Below are positions 1-7,767 of a DNA stretch of 42,463 nt, piece by piece (the first letter of the stretch is position 1; each line of letters begins with the position of its first letter). The notes under the pieces are model-generated. The model was not told where the DNA came from and made no database searches. It worked only from the letters and a program-made list of their open reading frames with translations. The position numbers and the translations under genes are program-made. The DNA lies in the NCBI GenBank assembly GCA_027619375.1, contig JAQCFL010000006.1, forward strand, positions 1-42,463, written 5' to 3'. The DNA comes from Verrucomicrobiota bacterium. Lineage in GTDB: Bacteria > Verrucomicrobiota > Verrucomicrobiia > Verrucomicrobiales > Akkermansiaceae.

Positions 1-1
1 G

Positions 2-1819
2 GGGACGGGGGTGGGCAAGTCGCTGGCCTACCTGCTTCCGGCCGTGCAGCACGCCCTGGAGGCCGGGCGCAAGGCGGTCATCTCCACCCACACCATCAAT
101 TTGCAGGAGCAGCTCCTCGGCAAGGACCTGCCGCTGGTCCGCAAGCTCATCGGGGCGCCCTTCGAGGCGGTCCTTCTCAAGGGACGGGGCAACTACCTCT
201 GTCCGGCGCGGCTGAAGCGGGCCATGCAGCAGAGCGGCGACCTCTTCAACACCAGCGAGACGGAGGAGCTCCGCGCGATCCGCGACTGGGCGATGAAGAC
301 CAGCGACGGCACGCTGAGCGACATGGATTTCCAGCCGTCCATGAAGGTGTGGCACCAGGTCTGCAGTGAGGCGCAGATCTGCACGACGCGCTTTTGCGGG
401 CCGGGCGGCAATTGTTTTTTTCAGGAAGCGCGGCGGCTGGCCGGGGAGGCGCGGGTGGTGGTGGTGAACCACACGCTGTTCTTCGCGCTGCTGAACACCG
501 AACTGGAAACCGAATCGAAGGGCTTTCTCTTCCCGAACGACTTCGTGGTCTTTGACGAGGCGCACACTCTGGAAAGCATCGCGGCGAGTCAACTGGGCCT
601 GCGCCTCAGCCAGTCCGGGCTGCGTTACGATTTGCAGCGGCTCTACAATCCGCGTTCGCGGAAGGGACTCCTGCGCACCATGCAGGCCGGCAAGCCGATG
701 ATCGGGGTGGAGGCGGCGCTGCACGCGGCGGATGAATTTTTCGCGCGTCTGGGCGAGGCTTCCACCTTCGGGGAATGGTCGCGGGAGTTCCGGGTGCGGG
801 AGCCGGAGCTGATTGACAACACCCTCGCCGAACCGTTGCGCGAGTTGTGGCAGGAGATTGAAACGCTTGCCACGGATTGCGACAACGACACGACCCGCGC
901 CGAGCTGCAGGACGGCGCACGGCGGTTGCGGGAAGCGCACGGGGCGCTGCGCATGTTCCTCGATCAGGAGGACCGCGACTGTGTTTACTGGGTGGAGCGG
1001 GGCGGGCAGGACCGCAGCTCCTACAGCATGCACGCCGCGCCGGTGAATGTGGCGGATCGTTTGCGGCCGCTGCTCTTTGGCCGGGACAAGACGGCGATCC
1101 TCACCAGCGCCACGCTGGCGGTGGGCGATCCGGAGTTGAACTACTACCGGCGGCGCGTCGGGGCGGAGAGTGTGCGGGCCGTGCAGATCGGCAGTCCCTT
1201 TGATTATAAAAAGCAGATGCGGCTCTTCGTGGTGAAGTCGATGCCGGATCCGGGGGCGAAAGGATACGAGGAAGATCTGGCGGGGTGGATCGAGCATTTC
1301 CTGCGGCGCACCGATGGGCGGGCTTTCGTGCTTTTCACCAGCTATCGGGTCATGCAGTCGGTCGCCGCGGCGTTGGGGGAAGTTTGCAAGGCCTCGGGCT
1401 GGCAGTTGCTGGTGCAGGGGGGGGAGATGACGCGGCACCGCATGGTGGAGGAGTTCCGCAATGACGAGCGCAGTGTGCTCTTCGGCACGGACAGTTTTTG
1501 GGCGGGGGTTGATGTGCCCGGCAAGGCGCTTTCGAATGTGATCGTGACGCGACTACCCTTCGCGGTGCCGGACCATCCGCTGACCGCCTCGCGTCTGGAG
1601 TTGATCGAAGCGAACGGCGGCAATCCCTTCATGGAGTATTCCGTGCCCGAGGCGATTCTGAAACTGCGGCAGGGGGTGGGGCGTCTCATCCGTTCCACTA
1701 AGGACAAGGGCATCGTGGCGATTCTCGACAACCGCATCGTGACGCGGCGCTACGGCCGGGTTTTCATCGACGCGCTTCCCGACGCGCCGTTGGAGATCAT
1801 TGATGAGAAGCTGGGGTAG
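2..1819 (+). CDS. dinG: DinG/XPD-family ATP-dependent Fe-S DNA helicase, 5' end missing
   Basis: Superfamily 2 helicase of the DinG/YoaA (Rad3/XPD) type, expected to unwind DNA 5' to 3' in repair and at R-loops. The frame is open from base 2 and reads GTGVGKS, so the window begins exactly at the Walker A motif and the first few dozen residues are lost; the GTG at 11 is inside that motif and is not a true start. Visible features in order are cysteines spaced like an iron-sulphur cluster (NYLCPARL, then C-SEAQI-C-TTRF-C-GPGGN-C), the DEAH box VVFDEAH, the TSATL motif, DSFWAGVDVPG, and motif VI QGVGRLIRS followed by DNR. The gene ends in TAG, and that stop lies inside the left end of an inverted-repeat element. 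It converges on aroD. The family assignment is firm; dinG versus yoaA is not resolvable from motifs. Confidence 0.9.
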   Translation, partial: GTGVGKSLAYLLPAVQHALEAGRKAVISTHTINLQEQLLGKDLPLVRKLIGAPFEAVLLKGRGNYLCPARLKRAMQQSGDLFNTSETEELRAIRDWAMKTSDGTLSDMDFQPSMKVWHQVCSEAQICTTRFCGPGGNCFFQEARRLAGEARVVVVNHTLFFALLNTELETESKGFLFPNDFVVFDEAHTLESIAASQLGLRLSQSGLRYDLQRLYNPRSRKGLLRTMQAGKPMIGVEAALHAADEFFARLGEASTFGEWSREFRVREPELIDNTLAEPLRELWQEIETLATDCDNDTTRAELQDGARRLREAHGALRMFLDQEDRDCVYWVERGGQDRSSYSMHAAPVNVADRLRPLLFGRDKTAILTSATLAVGDPELNYYRRRVGAESVRAVQIGSPFDYKKQMRLFVVKSMPDPGAKGYEEDLAGWIEHFLRRTDGRAFVLFTSYRVMQSVAAALGEVCKASGWQLLVQGGEMTRHRMVEEFRNDERSVLFGTDSFWAGVDVPGKALSNVIVTRLPFAVPDHPLTASRLELIEANGGNPFMEYSVPEAILKLRQGVGRLIRSTKDKGIVAILDNRIVTRRYGRVFIDALPDAPLEIIDEKLG

Positions 1820-2197
1820 GGGACGGCACTCTCCTGTGCCTGGGCGTCAGGGTATCGTGAACTCTCCATCAATGGCCTGCGGTTCCCACCCATCCCCTGT
1901 CGATTTGTCGGCGCCGAATTTTACACGTGATCCAGGCCGTGGGGGTTTGGTATTTTGAATTTGGGGCCTGGAGCTTATTTGGAAATTGGATTGTGGAAAT
2001 TCGACGGGCCCAACCCGATGGCCGGCAAAATTTCCAATCCCCAAGCTCCAAATAAATTTCAAATCCACATCCCAAGATCCAAACCCAGAAAGCGGGTTCG
2101 TCATCAACGCTTGATGGCGAACGCTACCGTCCTGGAGGGGCGCCCGATGTGAGCCTGAAGCCTCTGCGCATTCTCGGGAGAGTGACCGTCCCCTACC
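1815..2197. repeat. 383-bp element with inverted ends overlapping both flanking stop codons
   Basis: The left end (1815-1834) begins GGTAGGGGACGG and continues CACTCTCC. The reverse complement of the right end (2177-2197) is the same apart from one extra T after ACGG. The stretch fills the whole gap between the convergent helicase and aroD genes and carries the TAG stop codon of each inside its ends. It contains a second, longer inverted repeat (about 1945-2086) and a hairpin at 2096-2122 (GTTCGTCATCAA / TTGATGGCGAAC, loop CGC, one G-T mismatch that can pair as G-U in RNA). I see no convincing protein gene in it. It resembles a non-autonomous, MITE-like intergenic repeat, or a bidirectional transcription terminator made from one. 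A related end sequence occurs downstream of rho (12524-12543). Confidence 0.7.
1945..2086. repeat. Long imperfect inverted repeat (two arms of about 65 bp)
   Basis: The left arm runs from about 1945 to 2010 and the right arm from about 2021 to 2086, separated by roughly 10 bases. The reverse complement of the right arm matches the left arm over most of its length, with the best blocks TTATTTGGA, TTGG and GGAAATT. The stretch is AT-rich against a GC-rich background. As RNA it would fold into one long stem in either direction, which suits a terminator shared by the two convergent genes. Arm borders are accurate to a few bases only. Confidence 0.7.
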
Positions 2198-2885
2198 TTA
2201 AGGACAGGACGCGCTTGAGCTGGGGGGCGGGCCATTGGCCGGGGGCGGTGGGCTGGTTTCCGAGGTAGCCGTAGTTGAGGACGGATCCCAATTGCGCGGC
2301 GAGGAGTCGGGAGCTGGGCGCGAGGGGGCCCATGCCCATCACGGAAAGGGGGAGCGGGGAGGGTTCCTGGAACAGCTCGATGATGCGCAGGAGGTCGCGC
2401 GGTTCCCGAATGCGGAAGGCCAGCTTGGCGACATCCGCCCCGGCTGCGGCGGCGGCCTCGATGCGGGAGCGCAGCTGATCGACGGGGGGCGTGGCCTCGA
2501 AATCATGGAAAGAGGCCACGCGGAGCATGTTTCGCTGCCCGGCTTCCGCCCAAAGAGCGCGCAACTCCACCAGGGACCGCAGCTCGAGATCGATCACCGC
2601 GGCCTGATCCAGCAGTCCGCGCAGGAGTCCCTCCCGATTTGTCACATCCCGTTGGCCAGCGCCGCCCTCATCAGGGTGCCGGGCAGTGATGAGCAGCGGG
2701 AGAGCGGGATTCAATTCCAGGACGAACCGTAGAACTTCGGGTCCGTCGCCCAGCACATCGAGGCGAAGTTCGACCAAATCGCAGTCCGCAGGGCTGATCT
2801 GAAAAGAAAGTGCGTCCGGATCGGTGATCGCTCCGACGGTCAGGGGAGACTGGTCGCGGAGGAGGGAGAGGAGGTCATGGCTCAT
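2193..2885 (-). CDS. aroD: Type I 3-dehydroquinate dehydratase
   Basis: Third step of the shikimate pathway: dehydration of 3-dehydroquinate to 3-dehydroshikimate through a Schiff-base intermediate in the cytoplasm. The 230-residue product has the class I TIM-barrel marks: VELRLD near residue 38, TARHPDEGG near 68, ASFHDF with the catalytic His127, and VAKLAF with the presumed Schiff-base Lys154. The C-terminal MGMGPLAPSSRL and GSVLNYGYLG blocks close the active site. Length is normal for stand-alone AroD. The gene stands alone on the minus strand and converges on the helicase gene, and its TAG stop falls in the right end of the 1815-2197 element. Chorismate made by this pathway also feeds the men genes later in the window, but the two loci are not linked as an operon. 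Confidence 0.93.
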   Translation of the reverse strand: MSHDLLSLLRDQSPLTVGAITDPDALSFQISPADCDLVELRLDVLGDGPEVLRFVLELNPALPLLITARHPDEGGAGQRDVTNREGLLRGLLDQAAVIDLELRSLVELRALWAEAGQRNMLRVASFHDFEATPPVDQLRSRIEAAAAAGADVAKLAFRIREPRDLLRIIELFQEPSPLPLSVMGMGPLAPSSRLLAAQLGSVLNYGYLGNQPTAPGQWPAPQLKRVLSLR

Positions 2886-3050
2886 GGGGATAGGCCTTTT
2901 CTCTCTTTCCAGACCCGGAATGGCAAGCGACGATGCCCGGGGTAAGGGGCAAAACGGTATTTACGCTGTGATACTAATTATTCTTACCACCATTTCTGCT
3001 GGTCAAGCCCCGGAGGGGTTTCCTATTTATCGGGAACGTTAATACGAGCT

Positions 3051-3671
3051 ATGATTATTCGTGCAATCCCCAGAGTCCTCTCCGCGTCCCTCCTCGCTGT
3101 CTTTTTTGCCACCGGAACCTCCTCGGTCTGTGCGCAGGCCAAGATGAAGGTGGACAAGCCGGAGTTCGACGACCTGAAGTCGCCGGACTTGGGCGGCGGC
3201 GGAAAGAAAAATTTCACCGGCAAAGATTGGTTGGAAGTGGAAGTGAAGTTCAACGTCGCAGACGTCCGCCCCGCATCGAAGGACGGTTTTGTCGACCAGG
3301 CAGAGATCCGCTGGTATGTGGCGGTGGAGAATCCGGGCGGCGAGGGCTTCTGGCTTCTGGAGAAGCAGGTCACCCACGTGAACATCGAACTGGGCGAGGA
3401 CTTCTACGCCTCGGTCTATCTCTCTCCGGCCTCCGTGAAGCGCCTCAGTGGCCGCGACCGCGCCAGCAAGAGCATTGTCTGGGGTGTGGCCGGCGAGATC
3501 ACCGTGGCCGGCACCACGGAGAGCTTCAACTCCCAACCCTCCAAGAAGGAGTGGTGGAAGGCGGGCAGTCTCTCCCGGACCGACAAGGTGCCTTTGCTCA
3601 ACAAGGACGAAACACCGTTCAAGGCCCTCTGGTGGGACCGCTACGCGGAGATCAAGCAGGACCGCCGCTGA
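3051..3671 (+). CDS. Secreted small protein, Amuc_1102-like, first gene of the pil-like operon
   Basis: 206 residues with a clear signal peptide (hydrophobic core ASLLAVFFATG, likely cleavage after VCAQA), so the mature protein is exported. The rest is compact, with beta-rich segments such as DWLEVEVKFNVADVR and AEIRWYVAVENP, and a conserved-looking end LWWDRYAEIKQ. I recognise no enzyme motif. Its position directly ahead of PilM-like, Amuc_1100-like, Amuc_1099-like and secretin genes is the same as Amuc_1102 in Akkermansia, and that context is the main reason for the call. A short hairpin (CCCC-GGA-GGGG, about 3008-3018) lies upstream, with no clear Shine-Dalgarno. The function is unknown; a periplasmic accessory of the secretin complex is an inference. 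Confidence 0.75.
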   Translation: MIIRAIPRVLSASLLAVFFATGTSSVCAQAKMKVDKPEFDDLKSPDLGGGGKKNFTGKDWLEVEVKFNVADVRPASKDGFVDQAEIRWYVAVENPGGEGFWLLEKQVTHVNIELGEDFYASVYLSPASVKRLSGRDRASKSIVWGVAGEITVAGTTESFNSQPSKKEWWKAGSLSRTDKVPLLNKDETPFKALWWDRYAEIKQDRR

Positions 3672-3748
3672 TTTTAATTTCATTTCCGAACCGCCGGCGG
3701 TGTGGCCCGCCCGGTTCGCAACCCCGACTTACCGACTTCCAATCTACC

Positions 3749-5539
3749 ATGGCTGACGCAGAAAGCACTGTCGCACTCAACATCGGATCCCAGCAGATTT
3801 CCATGGCGGTCTTTGACCAGGCCAAGAATGGCGGTTTGGTCCTGAAGAAAATTGATGCCGCCAGCATTCTGGCGGATCCCGCCGCGGAGATGGCGCGCTT
3901 CGCCCAGATGCGTGTGGTGGTGGGTGACCTTGCGAAACATTTGCAGGTGTCCAAGACGGGAGTGCGCTACGCGATTTCCGGACAGTCGGTATTCACGCGT
4001 TTCATCAAGCTGCCGCCCATCGAGGAGGACAACATTGATCAGCTGGTGGCCTTCGAGGCGCAGCAGCACGTGCCGTTCCCGATCAACGAGGTGATCTGGG
4101 ACTGGGCCGCCCTGGAAGCCAGCGGCACCGAGAAGGAGGTCGCCCTGGTCGCCATCAAGGCGGATCAGCTCAACGAGATCAACGACACCATCAAGGACAA
4201 CGGGCTGACCACCGTGCAGGTGGATGCCTCGCCCATGGCGCTCTACAACGCCTTTCGTTTCAACTATCCGGAGGAGCAGGAGAGCATTCTGCTCATCGAC
4301 ATCGGGGCCAAGGCCACCAACCTCATTTACATCGAGGGCGCCCGGGTTTTCACCCGCAGTCTGAACATCGGTGGCGCGGCGATCACCGCGGCCATCGCCA
4401 AGGACTACCACATTTCCTTTGCGGAGGCCGAGAACCAGAAGGTCACCAACGGGATGGTGGCCCTCGGCGGGGGACACACCGAGCAGCTTGATGAAGCCAC
4501 GGCCGGTCTGGCCAGCACCATCCGCAACGCCCTGACCCGGCTGCCATCTGAGATCGCCCGGACCAACACCTACTACCGCACCCAGCACGGCGGCAACCCG
4601 CCCACCAAGGCCTATCTGGCCGGGGGCGGGGCGAATCTGCCCTACATGCGCGAGTTCCTGGAAGAGAAGCTCCGCCTGCCGTTGGAATATTTCAATCCGC
4701 TCCTGCGTGTTTCGATCGGCAAGGGGCTCGACACCGATGCCCTCGCCCCGCTCGCCCACACCATGGGTGAGTTGGTGGGGCTGGGACTCAGCGGCATCGG
4801 CCAGTCCAAGCTCAACATCGACCTGGTGCCCGGGGCGGTGCAGTCGGCCCGGGACAATGCCCGTCGCAAGCCCTTCCTGCTTGCCGCCACGGTCCTCCTC
4901 CTCGTTGGTCTCGCGGCCTGGGCCGGATCCAAGGTGAAGAACGCGGCCACGGCGCAGACCAGGGCTGTGGAGATGGAGGCCAAGGCTGCCGAACTCCGGC
5001 CCTTCGCCAACCAGATCAAGGCCCTCGGCAACAGTGCCAAGTCGCTCAGTGAGGTGGGTCTCTCCTATGCCGATGCCCAGGTGCAGCGGGAGGAATGGGT
5101 GCACGTGCTCAACGAACTCAAGGGGCACTTCGCCAGCACCTCGGTGTGGGTGACGGATTTCCAGCCGCTGGTCGGCTACGAGAAGGGCCAGCCCACCACC
5201 GGCACCTCGGTGGTGAAAAACAGCTTCGGCACCAATGCTTACGGGACGAGTTCCCTCAACGACCAGATCAAGGACCCCAAGGCGGAGATCAACGCGGTGC
5301 GCCTCGTCGGTTTCTGGCGTCAGGGAGGGGACAACCACAACGCGGTCAACAAGATCGTCGACAAGCTCCGCAAGGAGGGCGTGCTCTTCGAGCTGAAGAT
5401 GGGGGGCGAAAAGGACCCCCGGGCCATGACGGACGGCGAGATCTTTGAGATCTTGAAGAACAACGCGGACGACCCGGATGAATTGGGCGCGAGCTTCAAG
5501 CTCGTCCTGCCGCTCAAGCGCACCATCCCCCTCAACTAA
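3749..5539 (+). CDS. pilM: PilM-PilN-like fusion, inner-membrane pilus/secretion assembly protein
   Basis: 596 residues. Residues 1 to about 350 form an actin/FtsA-like ATPase of the PilM type: VALNIGSQQISMAVF at the start, LLIDIGAKATNL near 183 (phosphate loop), and AYLAGGGANLPYM near 288. After a short linker there is one transmembrane helix at about 375-393 (FLLAATVLLLVGLAAW), then an alanine-rich, probably coiled segment and a periplasmic domain, which is the layout of PilN. In type IV pili, PilM is cytoplasmic and binds the N-terminal tail of PilN; here both appear joined in one chain. The ATG at 3749 gives the natural PilM start; an upstream in-frame extension overlaps the previous gene and is rejected. 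No Shine-Dalgarno, but ACC precedes the ATG. Corresponds in position to Amuc_1101. The PilN assignment rests on topology. Confidence 0.87.
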   Translation: MADAESTVALNIGSQQISMAVFDQAKNGGLVLKKIDAASILADPAAEMARFAQMRVVVGDLAKHLQVSKTGVRYAISGQSVFTRFIKLPPIEEDNIDQLVAFEAQQHVPFPINEVIWDWAALEASGTEKEVALVAIKADQLNEINDTIKDNGLTTVQVDASPMALYNAFRFNYPEEQESILLIDIGAKATNLIYIEGARVFTRSLNIGGAAITAAIAKDYHISFAEAENQKVTNGMVALGGGHTEQLDEATAGLASTIRNALTRLPSEIARTNTYYRTQHGGNPPTKAYLAGGGANLPYMREFLEEKLRLPLEYFNPLLRVSIGKGLDTDALAPLAHTMGELVGLGLSGIGQSKLNIDLVPGAVQSARDNARRKPFLLAATVLLLVGLAAWAGSKVKNAATAQTRAVEMEAKAAELRPFANQIKALGNSAKSLSEVGLSYADAQVQREEWVHVLNELKGHFASTSVWVTDFQPLVGYEKGQPTTGTSVVKNSFGTNAYGTSSLNDQIKDPKAEINAVRLVGFWRQGGDNHNAVNKIVDKLRKEGVLFELKMGGEKDPRAMTDGEIFEILKNNADDPDELGASFKLVLPLKRTIPLN

Positions 5540-5557
5540 TTACCGGAACCCACCTTC

Positions 5558-6625
5558 ATGTCAGATTGGATCAAGGAAAACAAGTTTGCCGCCGCCATGC
5601 TCGCGGTCGCCGTGGTGGCGATTGCGGCGACCTACCTCTTCTCGGGAACGAAATCCGAGGCCTATGAGGGATCGCTGGGGGCCTTTCAGACCAGTGCGGG
5701 GGATTACTCGAGCCTGGTCCGCACGGAACCCTACCCCGATCCGGCCGGACTGGAGGCGTATCGCAAGGACATCGTGGCCTACAAAGGACAGGTGGAGGGT
5801 TTGCAGAAGGCCCTCCTCGCCTTCCGTCCGGAGAAATTCGAGAAGGTCCGCCCGGCGGAGTTCACGACCCGCATCAACGAGGTCGGCAACGCCCTGAGGA
5901 AGATCTATGACAAGAACGGCATCAAGTATCCCGAGAAATGGCAGCTTGGGTTCGAGGGCTACACCAGCAGCCCGCCGCAGGACAACGCCACCGATTTCCT
6001 GAACTACCAGCTCGACGGCCTCAACTGGCTCTACACGGCCCTCGCCAAGTCCGGTCCCAGCGAGTTGCTCAATGTCTATCGCTCCCGGCTCCCCATCGAG
6101 GATGGCGAGCCGATGGGGGCGGCCCCGCCGAGCGGGAATCAGCGGGGGAGAGGCAAGCAACAGGCCGGTCCCGTCGATCCCTACTTCACGCTCCCCGTGG
6201 AGCTTACCTACCGCGGTCCGGAGTCCTCGCTGCGCAAGTTCCTGACCGAGATTTCCAACTCCAAGAAATACTTCTACGTGGTGCGTGCCATGCGGGTGGA
6301 GAACACCAAGGGGGAGATTCCCCCGAAGAAGTCCGACGCGAACTTCAAGGCGGAGGAGGCCCCTGAGGTGAGCGATCCCTTTGGCACCGGCGTCTTTGAT
6401 TTCGTCATCCCCGGCGATGACGGCGCCCCCCCCGCCGAGGAAGGGGAAGAGCCCGCTCCGGAAGAGGACGCGCCGGCCGCCGACGTGGTGCTTCCCGCAG
6501 TGGATGCCCCCGCCTCCGGCGAACAGATTCTCGGCCGGGTTCTCGGCGGGGAGGAAGTCTTCGTCTTTCTTGAACTCGAACTCATCCTCTTCCAGGACAA
6601 CGTCGCGTTGCCCGAAGTGAAGTAA
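5558..6625 (+). CDS. Amuc_1100 homologue, PilO-like inner-membrane pilus assembly protein
   Basis: 355 residues. The N-terminus MSDWIKENKFAA is nearly that of Akkermansia Amuc_1100 (MSNWITDNKPAA), followed by one membrane helix (about 8-29) and a large extracytoplasmic domain. Other shared blocks recalled from Amuc_1100 are VYRSRLPIE (VYRPQLPIE), LPVELTYRGPESSLRKF (MPLEIAFQGDRESVLKA) and the near-terminal GGEEVFVFLELELILF. The topology (short tail, membrane helix, helical region, alpha/beta domain) fits a PilO-like role next to PilM-N. A Pro/Glu/Ala-rich linker (about 285-325) precedes the last strand-rich block and is longer and more acidic than I recall for Akkermansia. It lies 18 bp after the PilM-N gene and 16 bp before the next, so it is operonic. 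No Shine-Dalgarno is visible. Amuc_1100 itself is known as a TLR2-active envelope protein. Confidence 0.9.
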   Translation: MSDWIKENKFAAAMLAVAVVAIAATYLFSGTKSEAYEGSLGAFQTSAGDYSSLVRTEPYPDPAGLEAYRKDIVAYKGQVEGLQKALLAFRPEKFEKVRPAEFTTRINEVGNALRKIYDKNGIKYPEKWQLGFEGYTSSPPQDNATDFLNYQLDGLNWLYTALAKSGPSELLNVYRSRLPIEDGEPMGAAPPSGNQRGRGKQQAGPVDPYFTLPVELTYRGPESSLRKFLTEISNSKKYFYVVRAMRVENTKGEIPPKKSDANFKAEEAPEVSDPFGTGVFDFVIPGDDGAPPAEEGEEPAPEEDAPAADVVLPAVDAPASGEQILGRVLGGEEVFVFLELELILFQDNVALPEVK

Positions 6626-6641
6626 CCAAGCATTCAACACC

Positions 6642-7685
6642 ATGGCTTCCAACATTTCCGACAGCTACGAAAAGGTCGTTCTCGTCGTCGCCCTCGTCAT
6701 CGCCCTTGCCCTCGGCGGGCTGGCCTTCACGAGCGGTGGCAAGATCGAGGAGGATTTCGTCCAGCCCAGCCCCACCCGCAGACCCGCTCCGGAGCTTCCC
6801 GGCAAGGGCAGGATGGACATCGCCATCGCCAGCCTCGGCAAGCCGGTGCAGTATGAGCGCGGCAAGGAAGGAGGCCGCGAGGTCGATACCTTTGTGGGGA
6901 TCCCCTGGTACCTCAAGAAAGACGGGAGTACCGTCGATCTCGGCGATGCGGGCCAGCAGGACGTCCACAAGGACATTCCGAACATCTGGTGGCTGGACAA
7001 CCACCTGAACCCCGGCTTCGCCGATTCTCCCGAGCAGGATGCCGACGACGATGGCTTTTCCAACCGCGAGGAATTCGTGGCAAAGACCGACCCGAACTCG
7101 CCTTCCGATCACCCGTCGCTCATCGACAAGCTTCTCGTGAAGGAACTCATCAACGATAAGTTCCTCCTCGATTTCAGTGGCGACATCGGCACCAGCTACA
7201 AGTTCAAGACGGAGACGAAGATCAACGGCAAGATCGAGAGGGGAACGACCAGGGACTACATCCCCGCCGGGGAAGGGGACGCCTCGGTGTTCTTTTCCGG
7301 GCCTCCCTTCCAGTTCCGCTTCCGTCTCAAGGCGGTGGAGGAGCGCGTGGTCGTCAATGAGCGGACCAATGTGGAGAGCAAAGAGAAATTCGCGATCGTC
7401 GAAGACCTCAAGCCAAACCTCAATGGAAACGTCTATGAGATCCCCTACGGGGGCCAGGGCCTCATCTTCAATGATTACAAAGTAGTTCTCTACCTCGACG
7501 CGATCGGGGAGGAGGGCAACAAGTTCGAAGTGCCCATCAACACCTCCTTCAGCCTTCCCTACAAGGAGGACGCTGCCGATAAGCCCTTCACCTTCAAGGG
7601 GCTGAGCGCGGCGGGGGACGTTATGATCACCTACCAGACAGACGGACAGCCTGACCAGAAGGACCTCGTCATCCCCGAAAAGTGA
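6642..7685 (+). CDS. Amuc_1099-like membrane-anchored periplasmic protein, possible PilP analogue
   Basis: 347 residues with one N-terminal membrane helix at about 11-30 (VVLVVALVIALALGGLAF) and an extracytoplasmic body. Near residues 131-160 there is an Asp-rich loop, DADDDGFSNREEFVAKTDP, of the thrombospondin-type-3/EF-hand-like kind that usually binds calcium. The body after it is beta-rich. It sits between the Amuc_1100-like gene and the secretin gene, where PilP (the protein linking the inner-membrane PilN/O pair to the secretin) would be expected; this functional reading is inference, since no PilP signature or lipobox is visible. Start at ATG 6642 in an ACCATGG context without Shine-Dalgarno. 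The gap to the secretin gene (82 bp) is larger than the other gaps in the operon. Confidence 0.75.
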   Translation: MASNISDSYEKVVLVVALVIALALGGLAFTSGGKIEEDFVQPSPTRRPAPELPGKGRMDIAIASLGKPVQYERGKEGGREVDTFVGIPWYLKKDGSTVDLGDAGQQDVHKDIPNIWWLDNHLNPGFADSPEQDADDDGFSNREEFVAKTDPNSPSDHPSLIDKLLVKELINDKFLLDFSGDIGTSYKFKTETKINGKIERGTTRDYIPAGEGDASVFFSGPPFQFRFRLKAVEERVVVNERTNVESKEKFAIVEDLKPNLNGNVYEIPYGGQGLIFNDYKVVLYLDAIGEEGNKFEVPINTSFSLPYKEDAADKPFTFKGLSAAGDVMITYQTDGQPDQKDLVIPEK

Positions 7686-7767
7686 GTCTCTTTGACCAAC
7701 CATGATCTCCGCGAAGAAAAAAGCTTCACAAACCCCTGATATTTGAAAGAACCTCTCCACGCACACC

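Noticed and set aside
1820-2152. Small proteins inside the 1815-2197 element
   Set aside because: Short frames of 65-86 codons on both strands follow the palindrome symmetry, lack start signals and have no motif.
3227-3748. N-terminal extension of the PilM-like protein
   Set aside because: It overlaps the Amuc_1102-like gene in another frame and reads as Arg/Gly-rich noise; the PilM fold begins right after ATG 3749.
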